A DNA stretch of 64,000 nucleotides from CAUPWF01 sp964369755 (GCA_964369755.1 CAYJFY010000001.1:62001-126000); one strand, 5' to 3'; shown: positions 18,082-28,418, numbered from the stretch's first letter. Program-made: numbers and translations. Notes: generated from the sequence alone by a model not told the origin.

Positions 18082-19556
18082 CCCATTAGGCTTGTGTCTA
18101 CACTTTTTGCTACTTCGCGACCTTCACGAATCGCCCATACAACTAGTGATTGTCCACGACGCATATCGCCAGTAGCATAAACCTTGTCCACGCTAGTCTT
18201 ATAATCACTGTCATTTGCACTTACGTTGCTTCTGTCAGTGGTTTTTACTTTGAACGCCTTTGTCACATAGTCTTCACTTCCGAGGAATCCAGCTGCAATC
18301 AATACCAGATCAACTGGGATTGTCTTCTCGCTTCCTTCCACCTCTTTCATGTTCATGCGACCTGTTGCTTCATCTTTTACAAACTCTAGGCTTACAATCA
18401 CTGCCTTGCAGACGTTTCCAGCCTTGTCCTTGATGAATTCCTTCACCGTTGTTTGATAGATTCTTGGATCATTTCCAAACACTGCAATGGCTTCTTCTTG
18501 GCCGTAGTCAGTCTTGCTGATTCTAGGCCATTCTGGCCATGGATTGCTCTCTGCTCTTTCATCTGGCGACTTTGGCATCATCTCCAACTGCACCACAGAT
18601 TTTGCTCCGTGACGAATGGATGTCCCAACACAGTCATTTCCTGTATCTCCACCACCGATTACCATAACATTCTTTCCTTTGGCATCGATGTAGCTTCCCT
18701 TTTTCAGCTCTCCATGATTCTCTGCTAGGCTCTTTGTTGTAGACTTCAAGAAATCTACTGCAAAGTATATTCCCTCTGCTTCTCTTCCATTTACTTTGAT
18801 GTCTCTCGGATTTGATGCCCCACAAGCTAGGATGACTCTATCATACTTCTTGATTAACTCGTCTGCCTTGATGTCTTTTCCGACATTACAGCTTGTGATA
18901 AATTCAATCCCTTCTTCCTTCAATATATCCACTTTGCGGTCGATATATTGTTTCTCCAACTTCATGTTCGGAATTCCGTAACGCAAGAGACCACCCACGT
19001 TATCCTCACGCTCATATACTGTCACGCTATGTCCACGTCTGTTGAGTTGGTCCGCTGCCGCAAGTCCAGCTGGACCCGAACCGATGACTACTACTTTTTT
19101 ACCAGTGCGTGCCTTCGGAGGATTTGCCTTAGCCAATCCATTCTTATATGCATATTCAATAATCGAATATTCGTTGCACTTACTTGCTACTGCATCATCA
19201 TCTAGCCCGCACATACATGCATTTTCACATAATGCAGGACATACACGCGATGTAAACTCTGGGAAGTTATTTGTCTTTAGAAGACGCTTATATGCGCCTT
19301 CCCAATTTCCACGGAATACCAAATCATTCCACTCTGGAACTAGATTGTTCAGCGGACAACCACTTGTCATCCCCATCAGTTCCTGTCCTGATTGGCAGAA
19401 AGGTACTCCACAAGACATACATCTCGCCCCTTGTTTCGCCTGCTCTTCTTTCGATAGCGGCGTGTGGAATTCATTGTAATGCTTGATTCTCTCTATCGGT
19501 TGTTCTGCTTCTTTATTTACTCGTTTAAACTCTAAAAATCCTGTTGCTTTTCCCAC
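18063..19556 (-). CDS. gltD: Glutamate synthase small subunit (NADPH-dependent)
   Basis: A 497-residue flavoprotein that passes electrons from NADPH to GltB for glutamate formation from glutamine and 2-oxoglutarate. N-terminal Cys clusters bind [4Fe-4S] (GARCMSCGVPFC; CPALCENACMCG). The FAD-binding Rossmann motif is GSGPAGLAAADQL and the NADPH motif is GGGDTGNDC. The end carries the GDMRRGQSLVVWAI FAD motif. It starts 12 bases after gltB, preceded by AGGAGGCG, so gltBD is an operon. It ends in a 19-base convergent overlap with the antiporter gene. Confidence 0.97.
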   Translation of the reverse strand: MGKATGFLEFKRVNKEAEQPIERIKHYNEFHTPLSKEEQAKQGARCMSCGVPFCQSGQELMGMTSGCPLNNLVPEWNDLVFRGNWEGAYKRLLKTNNFPEFTSRVCPALCENACMCGLDDDAVASKCNEYSIIEYAYKNGLAKANPPKARTGKKVVVIGSGPAGLAAADQLNRRGHSVTVYEREDNVGGLLRYGIPNMKLEKQYIDRKVDILKEEGIEFITSCNVGKDIKADELIKKYDRVILACGASNPRDIKVNGREAEGIYFAVDFLKSTTKSLAENHGELKKGSYIDAKGKNVMVIGGGDTGNDCVGTSIRHGAKSVVQLEMMPKSPDERAESNPWPEWPRISKTDYGQEEAIAVFGNDPRIYQTTVKEFIKDKAGNVCKAVIVSLEFVKDEATGRMNMKEVEGSEKTIPVDLVLIAAGFLGSEDYVTKAFKVKTTDRSNVSANDSDYKTSVDKVYATGDMRRGQSLVVWAIREGREVAKSVDTSLMGYSNLL

Positions 19557-19568
19557 TGTATTCGCCTC

Positions 19569-22500
19569 CTATCGTCCTTTATTTGCTGAATTAAATGCTT
19601 CAATTTGTGCTTGTTCTCTGCTGAGACCTTTTTCTTCCATCTGTAAGATAGCGGTCATCATTCTCTCGTAGTCTCTTGGAATAATCTTCTTGAATTTTGG
19701 AAGGAATTCTTGGAAGTTTTCTAAGATTTCTTTTCCACGAGCTGAATTTGTGTAGCTTACATGCTCTTCAATCATGTTCTTTAATTCTAATACATCATAT
19801 TTTGATGCAACTTTTGCGATATTTACCATATCTTTGTTCACTTTTAAGTATAGGTCGCTATCCTCGTCTAGAACATATGCGATACCTCCACTCATACCCG
19901 CTGCGAAGTTCTTACCAGTTTTTCCGATTACTGCAACCAATCCACCTGTCATGTATTCACAACCGTGATCACCAACACCTTCAACTACTGCTGTAGCACC
20001 TGAGTTACGTACACAGAATCTCTCTCCTGCAACCCCGTTGATGAACACCTTACCACTCGTCGCTCCATAGAGTGCAACATTACCAATGATAATGTTCTCC
20101 TCATGCTTGAACTTCGTTCCACGTGGTGGATAAACAATCAATTTCCCTCCTGATAGACCTTTTCCGAAGTAGTCATTACTCTCTCCGATTAATTCTAGTG
20201 TCAATCCTTTTGGTATAAATGCTCCAAAACTCTGTCCACCAGCACCATTACATTTAATCGTATACGTATCCTCTTCCATACCCTCTGGATATTTCTTTGT
20301 AATTTCAGAACCGAAGATTGTTCCTAGTGTACGATCTAAGTTCGTCACATCTACTTCAAGACCTCTCTTCTGTCCTTTTTCCAAATATGGCATCAATTGT
20401 TTCAGGAATACTTTCACGTCGATGGTTTGATCTAATTCAAAATCAAATCCTTTCTTCGGATCATGAATCATACTCTCTTTTGTTGCCAAATATGGATTGT
20501 ATAATACATTACTCAAATCAACTGTTGCAGCACGCTCCGAGTTTGGCTCTTCCTTGATCTTTAACAAATCTGTTCTTCCAACCAACTCATCCACAGTAAC
20601 TACACCGAGTGCCGCCATGTGCTCACGTAAGTTTTGAGCTACAAATTTCATAAAGTTCACAACATACTCAGGCTTTCCTGTGAAACGCTTACGTAACTCT
20701 GGGTTCTGAGTAGCCACACCAAGTGGGCAAGTATCTAGGTTGCAAACTCTCATCATGTCACAACCAATTGTAACAAGTGGAGCTGTTGCAAATCCAAACT
20801 CCTCTGCTCCTAGCATCGCTGCTACTGCGATATCTCTACCACTCATAAGCTTTCCGTCAGTCTCTACGCGTACGCTTTCTCTCAATCCGTTTTGAATCAG
20901 AGTTTGATGTGCCTCTGCAAGTCCAAGTTCCCATGGTAGCCCTGCATTATGTACAGAACTTCCTGGTGCTGCACCTGTTCCTCCATCGTATCCTGATATC
21001 AGAATCAACCCAGCTCCAGCTTTTGCAACACCTGCTGCAATGGTTCCTACCCCTGCCTCAGAAACTAGTTTTACTGAAATCCTTGCATCTCTATTCGAGT
21101 TCTTGCAGTCATAGATCAACTGTGCCAAGTCTTCGATCGAATAGATATCATGATGTGGTGGTGGCGAAATCAAACTCACACCTGGAGTTGAATGACGTGT
21201 CTTTGCAATCCATGGATATACTTTCGTTCCTGGAAGATGTCCACCTTCACCCGGTTTTGCTCCTTGCGCCATCTTAATCTGAATCTCTTTTGCACTTACT
21301 AAGTATCTTGAAGTTACACCGAAACGACCCGATGCTACTTGCTTGATTGCAGAGCATTTATTGCTTGTCAAACGCTCGATTTCTTCTCCACCCTCACCAG
21401 AATTTGACTTACCATTGATGGAGTTCATCGCAATCGCAAGTGTCTCATGTGCCTCTTTCGAGATGGAACCATAAGACATCGCTCCTGTTTTAAATCTCGT
21501 TACAATCGATTCCACACTTTCAACCTTATCGATTGAAATTCCTTTTTTCGGATATGCGAACTCTAATTGACCCCTCAAACTAATCTTTCCACTTTGGATA
21601 TCAATTAATCTCGTATACTCTTTGAATAATTCATAATCTCCACGTCTTGTCGCTTGTTGCAACAGATGAATGGTCTGAGGTGTGTAGAGATGTTCTTCTC
21701 CACCACTTCTGTACTTGTGGGTACCGATACTATCTACAGTTAAGTCTACATCTAATCCCAATGGATCAAATGCTTTCGAATGTAGCGCTGTATAGTCATT
21801 GGCAATTTCTTCTAACCCGATACCACCTACACGACTAATGGTTCCTCTGAAATACTTCTTGATAAATTCTGGTTTCAATCCAACTGCTTCGAAAATCTTA
21901 GCTCCTAGGTAAGATTGAATCGTTGAAATCCCCATCTTAGAAGCAATTTTAACGATACCATGGATAATCGCATGATTGTAATCATCTACCGCTGCATAGT
22001 AATCTTTCTTCAACATTCCAGTTTCAATCAATTCATGAATGGTGTCAAACGCCAAGTATGGATTGACTGCAGCCGCACCATATCCTAATAAAGTCGCAAA
22101 ATGATGAACATCTCTTGCTTCACCTGTTTCGATTACTAGAGAAACTGATGTCTTCTTCTTTGTACTTACTAGATGTTGCTGAACACCCGACAATGCCAAT
22201 AGTGCTGGGATCGCAATATTGTATTCATCTACACCTCGATCCGATAGGATGATGATATTTGTTCCTCTCTGCACCTCTTGATCTACTTCGAAGAATAAGT
22301 GCTCCATACTTTTTTCAATACTAGAATTCTTGAAGTATGTTGTAGGTATTACTTTTACTTGAAATCCAGGAGCATTCATATTTTTAATTTTCAACAAATC
22401 TGTGTTGGTTAAAATCGGATTTTCTACCTTTAACATCTTACAGTTTGTATCTTTTTCTTCTAATACGTTTCCAGCTTTTCCTAAATAAACCGCTGTTGAT

Positions 22501-24116
22501 GTTACGATTTCTTCACGGATTGCATCGATCGGTGGGTTGGTAACTTGCGCAAACAATTGCTTGAAATAACCAAACAATGGTTGATGATGTTCCGATAATA
22601 CTGGCAATGGCTCATCTGCTCCCATTGCTACAATTGCCTCACTACCATTGGTTGCCATCGCACAAATCGCCTCAGATATTTCATCATATGTATATCCAAA
22701 CGCTTTCTGCAAGCGTGCCAATTCCTCTTTTTCGAATCTCTCTACTGTTTGATTCGGTATCTTCAAATCTTTTAACAAGACTAGGTTTCTATCTAACCAC
22801 TCACCATAAGGTTGTGAACTTGCGTAAGATTCTTTCAACTCATTATCTGAGATTACTTTCCCCTGTACTGTATCGATTAATAACATCTTACCTGGGTGTA
22901 GACGTTCTTTCATCACGATTGTCGATGGATCAATATCTAGGATTCCTACCTCTGATGACAGAATCAAGTTGTCGTCTTCCGTAATCATATAACGTGAAGG
23001 TCTCAGTCCATTTCTATCTAGAACAGCCCCCATTACATCTCCATCTGTATATAGGATAGAAGCTGGTCCATCCCATGGCTCCATCATGGTTGCATAGTAT
23101 TGATAGAAGTCTTTCTTCTTCTGCGACATACTTCTATTGTTCGCCCATGGCTCTGGAATTGCGATCATAACCGCTAATGGAAGTGGCATTCCACTCATCA
23201 CCATAAATTCTAGCGCATTGTCTAACATTGCAGAGTCTGAACCAGAGGTATTTATTGCAGGCAATACCTTACGGATATCTCCTTTCAGATATTCTGACTG
23301 CATGTTCTCTTCACGACCTCGCATCTTATCCGCATTTCCCTTAATGGTATTAATCTCACCATTATGAACGATGAAACGGTTCGGATGGGCTCTCTGCCAA
23401 CTCGGTTGTGTATTCGTACTAAATCTTGAGTGAACCAATGCAATTGCTGACTCATAATCCGCATCTTGTAAGTCTTGGAAGAACAAACGAAGTTGTCCTA
23501 CTAAGAACATTCCTTTATATGCGATTGTTCTACTAGACAAAGACACTACATAAGTATCGTCACAAGTCTGCTCGAACACTCTTCTTACAATGTATAATTT
23601 ACGGTCAAACTCTAGCCCTTGCTTCACGTTTTTCGGTTTCTTCACAAATGCTTGCATGATAAATGGCATACACTCCACTGCCTTACTTCCAAGCACCTCT
23701 GGTTTTACTGGCGCTTCACGCCATCCTAGAAATTCAAGTCCTTCTTTCTCGACAATCACTTCAAAAATTTTCTTTGCTTGATTTCTCTTCAATTCATCTT
23801 GAGGAAAGAAAAACATACCAATTCCGTAATTTCTCTCTCCACCTAGAGAAATACCGAGCGGCTGACAGACTTTGTCGAAAAACTTATGCGAGATCTGCAA
23901 CAGGATTCCAACACCGTCTCCTGTCTTCCCTTCTGCATCTTTCCCTGCTCTATGTTCTAAATTCTCAACAATCTTCAGTGCATTCTCGACTGTTTGATGA
24001 CTTTTTAGACCCTTAATGTTTACTACTGCTCCAATTCCGCAGTTATCATGCTCAAACTCTGGATGATACAAACCACATTGTCCACGATTCTGTTCGTTAA
24101 TCACAACTTTGCTCAT
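19569..24116 (-). CDS. gltB: Glutamate synthase large subunit
   Basis: A 1515-residue enzyme. A ~24-residue propeptide precedes the catalytic N-terminal Cys of the glutaminase domain (EHDNCGIGAV). Glutaminase residues continue with HSRFSTNTQPSW. The central domain and FMN-binding synthase domain follow, with GEGGEEIERL, GAKPGEGGHLPG and ISGYDGGTGAAP. The [3Fe-4S] cysteines are in CDMMRVCNLDTCPLG, and the C-terminal beta-helix is GXXG-rich (GATSGKVFINGVAGERF). AAAGGA precedes the ATG. A promoter and a structured leader lie upstream. Length is typical for bacterial alpha subunits. Confidence 0.98.
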   Translation of the reverse strand: MSKVVINEQNRGQCGLYHPEFEHDNCGIGAVVNIKGLKSHQTVENALKIVENLEHRAGKDAEGKTGDGVGILLQISHKFFDKVCQPLGISLGGERNYGIGMFFFPQDELKRNQAKKIFEVIVEKEGLEFLGWREAPVKPEVLGSKAVECMPFIMQAFVKKPKNVKQGLEFDRKLYIVRRVFEQTCDDTYVVSLSSRTIAYKGMFLVGQLRLFFQDLQDADYESAIALVHSRFSTNTQPSWQRAHPNRFIVHNGEINTIKGNADKMRGREENMQSEYLKGDIRKVLPAINTSGSDSAMLDNALEFMVMSGMPLPLAVMIAIPEPWANNRSMSQKKKDFYQYYATMMEPWDGPASILYTDGDVMGAVLDRNGLRPSRYMITEDDNLILSSEVGILDIDPSTIVMKERLHPGKMLLIDTVQGKVISDNELKESYASSQPYGEWLDRNLVLLKDLKIPNQTVERFEKEELARLQKAFGYTYDEISEAICAMATNGSEAIVAMGADEPLPVLSEHHQPLFGYFKQLFAQVTNPPIDAIREEIVTSTAVYLGKAGNVLEEKDTNCKMLKVENPILTNTDLLKIKNMNAPGFQVKVIPTTYFKNSSIEKSMEHLFFEVDQEVQRGTNIIILSDRGVDEYNIAIPALLALSGVQQHLVSTKKKTSVSLVIETGEARDVHHFATLLGYGAAAVNPYLAFDTIHELIETGMLKKDYYAAVDDYNHAIIHGIVKIASKMGISTIQSYLGAKIFEAVGLKPEFIKKYFRGTISRVGGIGLEEIANDYTALHSKAFDPLGLDVDLTVDSIGTHKYRSGGEEHLYTPQTIHLLQQATRRGDYELFKEYTRLIDIQSGKISLRGQLEFAYPKKGISIDKVESVESIVTRFKTGAMSYGSISKEAHETLAIAMNSINGKSNSGEGGEEIERLTSNKCSAIKQVASGRFGVTSRYLVSAKEIQIKMAQGAKPGEGGHLPGTKVYPWIAKTRHSTPGVSLISPPPHHDIYSIEDLAQLIYDCKNSNRDARISVKLVSEAGVGTIAAGVAKAGAGLILISGYDGGTGAAPGSSVHNAGLPWELGLAEAHQTLIQNGLRESVRVETDGKLMSGRDIAVAAMLGAEEFGFATAPLVTIGCDMMRVCNLDTCPLGVATQNPELRKRFTGKPEYVVNFMKFVAQNLREHMAALGVVTVDELVGRTDLLKIKEEPNSERAATVDLSNVLYNPYLATKESMIHDPKKGFDFELDQTIDVKVFLKQLMPYLEKGQKRGLEVDVTNLDRTLGTIFGSEITKKYPEGMEEDTYTIKCNGAGGQSFGAFIPKGLTLELIGESNDYFGKGLSGGKLIVYPPRGTKFKHEENIIIGNVALYGATSGKVFINGVAGERFCVRNSGATAVVEGVGDHGCEYMTGGLVAVIGKTGKNFAAGMSGGIAYVLDEDSDLYLKVNKDMVNIAKVASKYDVLELKNMIEEHVSYTNSARGKEILENFQEFLPKFKKIIPRDYERMMTAILQMEEKGLSREQAQIEAFNSANKGR

Positions 24117-24140
24117 AATAATAAATCCTTTCTTTTGTTT

Positions 24141-24162
24141 CAGTTGGTTTTCAAACCAACTG
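24141..24162 (-). promoter_or_regulatory. Stem-loop in the gltB leader
   Basis: A perfect 10-bp stem (CAGTTGGTTT with AAACCAACTG) lies just before the gltB ribosome binding site. A second CAAC/GTTG mini-stem lies at ~24177-24187, and its AGTTGG could pair with the same CCAACT arm. That allows alternative folds. No U-run follows, so it is not a standard terminator. Confidence 0.45.
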
Positions 24163-24200
24163 CAGCGACCTTATGGCCAACTATGTTGACTTCCTAGGCA

Positions 24201-24229
24201 ACTATACAACAAAAAAAAGGATTTGTAAA
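24201..24229 (-). promoter_or_regulatory. gltBD promoter
   Basis: Minus strand -35 TTTACA (24224-24229), 17-base spacer containing an eight-T run, and -10 TATAGT (24201-24206). It gives a leader of roughly 75-80 bases before the gltB ATG. Confidence 0.7.
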
Positions 24230-24301
24230 GATAAACATTATTTTGAATTGTCTGATTGTTTTTATTATATTGTTTTTTTAGTTAATTATCTGTTAATTCA
24301 T

Positions 24302-25240
24302 TTATTCCATCACTTCATTTGGCTTATTATCTGTCATTTCAGTACTTCTAATCCACACAAAGCAAACAGATGTCAGCGTCGCACAAACAACGGTGATGAC
24401 ACTCAACCTCATCGGATCATCAAACATCCAATAAAACACCTCATATTGTGTCAAGCATACCGACACTAAATTCATTACGATATGGGCAAAGATTGGAGCC
24501 TTCACACTGCCATATTTTTCATAGATCCATGCAAAAATAATTCCACACAAGAATCCATATATCCCTTGAACGATATTTCCATGAAAAATCCCAAACAACA
24601 AGGCACTCCATATAATCGCCCACGAGACCCGTATGGATTCCTTTAGTCTACGATAAAACAATCCACGGAACAGTAATTCCTCGCAGATTGGTACTACTAC
24701 CCCCAATCCAATCAACTGGGTTAAGAAACTTACCGAATATAACATCTCTGACGCTTCCTGATAGGATGAACTAATTTCCGCCAAGTTACTCAACATAATC
24801 AAGTTATTAATTGCAATACAAAATGCCGCCCCACCTATTACGATGATAATATACTGCCATATCGGTCTTTTCTTCTTCTCGTTATCAAATTGTGGTAATC
24901 CAGCAAATCTCTTGGAATCACGTCTATAAAACAAGATAAAGATCGGTATTGATATGATTGCAATCAAGATGACAGAATAGGTTGCATAATCCATCGCTTG
25001 AACTAATACCAATTCCATAATCTCTTGTGTCATCTCAGGTTCTAGCAAGACCTCAATCTGAGATGTCATGTCTGTCCCACCTGCCTGAGCCATATATTCC
25101 AGCATCACTTTTTGTACCAAATACAGACTCATTAATACTTGAACGATAAAAGACACGATAAAATAAATAATCAACGGCAGAAAAATATTCCCTAATCCCA
25201 ACTTCTTCTTTTGTATCGGTTTTTGTATTGGTTCTTCCAT
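24302..25240 (-). CDS. CPBP-family intramembrane metalloprotease
   Basis: A 312-residue membrane protein of the CPBP/Abi (Rce1-like) family. The three active-site motifs are present: EELLFRG (EExxxR), FGIFHGN (FxxxH) and HIVMN (HxxxN). They sit in the C-terminal half among about eight hydrophobic segments. Bacterial members process peptides or give bacteriocin self-immunity, but the substrate here cannot be named. The start MEEPIQKPIQKKK has GAGGAG 7-8 bases upstream. It lies between argS and gltB without functional linkage. Confidence 0.88.
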   Translation of the reverse strand: MEEPIQKPIQKKKLGLGNIFLPLIIYFIVSFIVQVLMSLYLVQKVMLEYMAQAGGTDMTSQIEVLLEPEMTQEIMELVLVQAMDYATYSVILIAIISIPIFILFYRRDSKRFAGLPQFDNEKKKRPIWQYIIIVIGGAAFCIAINNLIMLSNLAEISSSYQEASEMLYSVSFLTQLIGLGVVVPICEELLFRGLFYRRLKESIRVSWAIIWSALLFGIFHGNIVQGIYGFLCGIIFAWIYEKYGSVKAPIFAHIVMNLVSVCLTQYEVFYWMFDDPMRLSVITVVCATLTSVCFVWIRSTEMTDNKPNEVME

Positions 25241-25284
25241 TCACTCACTCCTCTTCTCTTTCCGTATCGGTTTGCACCTTACAC

Positions 25285-27048
25285 TTACATGCGTTCTGGT
25301 GCCTGGAAGCCGAGGATATCAATACAAGCTTCTAGGGCATCCTTTGTTACATCTAGTAAAGAGATATAACTCGCTTTTCTCTCTTGATTCTCTTCGCTCA
25401 ATATCTTTGTTTCATGATAGAATCGATTGAATGCATTTGACAAATCATAAATATAAGCACAAATCTTGTGTGGTGCCAATTCTGCGTACGCACTCTCTAT
25501 TACCTGATTGAATTTTGCTACCTCTAACATCAAACTCTTCTCACTATCCGTAGCAGCTGCCAAAATATTTCCATGTTGAATATCGGCACCACCGTCTACA
25601 TATTTATTCAAGATGGATTTGATTCGAACGATAGAATATAGGACATAAGGACCTGTATTCCCCTCAAAGGATGTAAATCTCTCTACATCAAAGACATAAT
25701 CCTTCGCTGCCTGATTAGACAAATCTCCGTATTTTACAGCCGCAAGACCAATCAATCGCGCTGTGTCTTTCGCTTCTGTTTCATCAATCATACGATTCTC
25801 TGCAATCTTCTCATACATACCCTCACAAATATCTGCAAGAAAATGCTCCAGACGCATCACACCACCATCTCGGGTCTTAAAGGGTTTTCCATCCTTTCCA
25901 TTCATGGTTCCAAATCCAAGGAAGGTAAGATCTGTCTCTTGCGGAATAATCCCTGCCTTCTTCGCAACACGGAATACTTGCACAAAATGCAACTCTTGTC
26001 TCTTATCTACAATGTAGATTACTTTATTTGGTTTGTATACCTTCTCTCTTTCAATCAGTGTAGCCAAGTCCGTGGTACCATATAGAGATGCTCCGTCAGA
26101 TTTTAATATCATACAAGGAGGAATTTCCTTCGTATCACTCTCTTCTTGTACATCAACAACGAGAGCCCCTTGATCCATCCTCGCCAAACCTTGTTCCTTA
26201 AGTAATCCGACCAATTCATCGATATATGGTTGTGCATCTGATTCACCGTTCCACAAGTCAAAATCCACATCCAATGTTCCATAATTCTTCTTCAAGTCAG
26301 TCACCGATACTTGAATGATATGCTTCCAAATTGCAGTATACCCCTTATGTCCATTCTGTAGTTTAAAGGTGGCTTCCATCGCTTGTTGCTTGAATCCTTC
26401 GTCTGTTTTTGACTTTCCACTCGCTGTTGGATAGATTTCTTCCAATTCACCAATTGTAAACGGTGCTTCTTCTGGATACTCTCCTGTGTAGCTTTCATCA
26501 AAATATACCAGTTCTGGCTTTCTCTCTCTCAATTCTACGATGATCAGTCCCATCTGAAGACCCCAATCTCCTAGATGCACATCACTGATCACATCGTGAC
26601 CTACGAATTTAGCCAATCTCTTCAAACTCTCTCCGATAATTGCAGTACGCAAGTGTCCTACGTGTAGTGGCTTCGCCACATTGGCACCGCCATAATCAAG
26701 AAAGATAGTCTCCTTCGACTCTGGCTGCTCCAATCCCAATTTCTCTGCCGCTTTCATCTCATTTAGATATTCTGCAACAAATTCTTCAGATAATTTCAAA
26801 TTAATAAACCCTGGCATCACTGCCTCTAAATTTGAACAACACTTGCTTTCGCTCTCTGCCAATACATCATTTGCAATCTGAATTGGTGCCTTCTTGTAAG
26901 CCTTAGCAGCAGCCATCGCCCCATTGCATTGAAACTCGCATAAGTCTGGTCGATTCGACAATGCCACCTTTCCATAACTTCTATCATATCCCGCTTTTTC
27001 AAACGCTTCTTCCATTTCCATACTAATAATATCTAATATTTTTTTCAC
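25285..27048 (-). CDS. argS: Arginyl-tRNA synthetase
   Basis: A 587-residue class I synthetase charging tRNA-Arg. The HIGH-type motif is HVGHLRTAIIG. ArgS-specific elements include DVHLGDWGLQMG, the TRDGGVMRLEHFL segment in place of KMSKS, and the C-terminal DALRG-type anticodon-binding domain ending DILGFQAPERM. The N-terminal Add-1 domain is shorter than in E. coli. The start is a GTG at 27048 with GGGAAGG 8 bases upstream. No T-box leader is visible in the 73-base gap. Confidence 0.97.
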   Translation of the reverse strand: MKKILDIISMEMEEAFEKAGYDRSYGKVALSNRPDLCEFQCNGAMAAAKAYKKAPIQIANDVLAESESKCCSNLEAVMPGFINLKLSEEFVAEYLNEMKAAEKLGLEQPESKETIFLDYGGANVAKPLHVGHLRTAIIGESLKRLAKFVGHDVISDVHLGDWGLQMGLIIVELRERKPELVYFDESYTGEYPEEAPFTIGELEEIYPTASGKSKTDEGFKQQAMEATFKLQNGHKGYTAIWKHIIQVSVTDLKKNYGTLDVDFDLWNGESDAQPYIDELVGLLKEQGLARMDQGALVVDVQEESDTKEIPPCMILKSDGASLYGTTDLATLIEREKVYKPNKVIYIVDKRQELHFVQVFRVAKKAGIIPQETDLTFLGFGTMNGKDGKPFKTRDGGVMRLEHFLADICEGMYEKIAENRMIDETEAKDTARLIGLAAVKYGDLSNQAAKDYVFDVERFTSFEGNTGPYVLYSIVRIKSILNKYVDGGADIQHGNILAAATDSEKSLMLEVAKFNQVIESAYAELAPHKICAYIYDLSNAFNRFYHETKILSEENQERKASYISLLDVTKDALEACIDILGFQAPERM

Positions 27049-27073
27049 TTGAATAACCTTCCCTTTCTCCTAG

Positions 27074-27108
27074 TCTGGCAACTTCAGACCATCTGGTACA
27101 CGTTGCCC
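27074..27108. repeat. Short dispersed imperfect hairpin element, copy 2
   Basis: A ~35-base imperfect inverted repeat with arms GGCAAC/GTTGCC and inner ACCA/TGGT, lying between argS and the DUF815 gene. It aligns base for base with the copy at 1414-1448 at TCTGGCAACTT, GACCA, GG, ACA and TTGCC. The outer pairs are kept while the loop differs. Confidence 0.55.
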
Positions 27109-27121
27109 TGTAACCGATCCA

Positions 27122-28417
27122 TTACTCCCCTTGTACCCCAAGCAGGTGATCGATAAATTGCTGCGCCGTTCTTCCCGACTTTCCACCATGATGCATCTCC
27201 CATGCATTGGCTTTTAATAGCAGTTCTTCTTCTGGAATTTCAAGTCCATTCTTTTGTGCTAACCTCAGCACTATGGTCTGAAATTCTTTTTTATCTGGCC
27301 CATTGAAGAAGATAGATTCTCCAAACCTTGCTGCCAGTGATAATTTCTCTTGTACCGTATCTGATGCATGCAAATCATCGCGTCGTCCAATCTTGTCAGC
27401 AAACTCTTCTCGTACCAAATGTCTTCGGTTCGATGTTGCATAAATCAATACATTCTCTGGTTTCTTCTCCAATCCACCTTCGATTACCGCCTTCAGATAT
27501 TTATATTCTATTTCAAATTCCTCAAACGATAAATCATCCATGTAGATAATGAAACGATAGTTTCTATTTTTTATCATAGCGATCACATCATTGAGATACT
27601 GAAATTGGTGCTTGTAAATCTCAATCATTCTCAATCCTTGATCATAATATTGATTCAAAATCGCCTTCACTGAGCTGGATTTCCCTGTTCCCGCATCCCC
27701 GAATAAGAGACAGTTATTGGTCTTTCTTCCTTCTACAAATGCCTTTGTATTATCGGTGAGCTTTTTCTTCGGTATGTCATACCCCACTAAATCATCTAGA
27801 CATACATGGCTAATATTAGTAATTGGCAGAATTTCGGTTCCTTGCTCACTATGATGAACTCGGAACGCCTTATGCAAACCTAATTTCCCAACTCCGAATT
27901 CTTTGTAAAACAAAGTAACTCTATTACCAAACTCTTCTACACTATTTGCAGTCTCTAATTCTCTCGCCAGATTACAAATTCGATCCCTAATTCTCTTATT
28001 AAACAATTTTCTAGTAGTCTGAACTGCCTTATAATCCCGAATGATACCTAACCCCTTCACACACAACTCTTCTTCTAGCTGTGTAAAATCATGTTCAAAG
28101 CACTCTTTGAAGATTTGGAAATCATGATGCGCCGCCTCATTGATGCTCCCGTCAACCTCACCTTTAATCTCACAAGCTTTACTATAGGCATTTTCACTAT
28201 TCACCAACAAGAAGGTCAGATAGACATTCCACAAATCGCCTTCAAATCCATAGTTATCCGCCATTTCAATCAATCGATTGACACATTCATAGAATAATGA
28301 GGTCATGTCATTTTTATTATAATACTCACTCCCATAGTTCTCTGTCAAGAAAGCCATGTCCTTCAACAACTGCTGATGCTCAAAATTTTTATATATCATC
28401 AATTCCTGTATTCTCAT
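27122..28417 (-). CDS. DUF815 family AAA+ ATP-binding protein
   Basis: A 431-residue P-loop ATPase. The N-terminal ~200 residues are helical. Walker A is GDAGTGKSSS (~242-251) and Walker B is FIIYMDDLSFEE (~289-300). Then comes a sensor region with YATSNRRHLVREEF, a typical mark of the DUF815 group. The family is widespread in clostridia and its role is unknown. The start lies 1 base after the pheA stop with only a weak GGGG upstream, so coupled translation with pheA is likely. No functional link to phenylalanine synthesis is implied. Confidence 0.88.
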   Translation of the reverse strand: MRIQELMIYKNFEHQQLLKDMAFLTENYGSEYYNKNDMTSLFYECVNRLIEMADNYGFEGDLWNVYLTFLLVNSENAYSKACEIKGEVDGSINEAAHHDFQIFKECFEHDFTQLEEELCVKGLGIIRDYKAVQTTRKLFNKRIRDRICNLARELETANSVEEFGNRVTLFYKEFGVGKLGLHKAFRVHHSEQGTEILPITNISHVCLDDLVGYDIPKKKLTDNTKAFVEGRKTNNCLLFGDAGTGKSSSVKAILNQYYDQGLRMIEIYKHQFQYLNDVIAMIKNRNYRFIIYMDDLSFEEFEIEYKYLKAVIEGGLEKKPENVLIYATSNRRHLVREEFADKIGRRDDLHASDTVQEKLSLAARFGESIFFNGPDKKEFQTIVLRLAQKNGLEIPEEELLLKANAWEMHHGGKSGRTAQQFIDHLLGVQGE

Positions 28418-28418
28418 A

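Noticed and set aside
19042..19479. Long plus-strand open frames opposite gltD and gltB
   Set aside because: They lack ribosome binding sites and family resemblance and are explained as antisense shadows of strongly conserved genes.
27049..27121. A T-box leader for argS or an attenuator
   Set aside because: This gap is downstream of DUF815 and upstream of argS but only 73 bases long, has no AGGGUGGNACCGCG core, and is better explained by the dispersed hairpin element.
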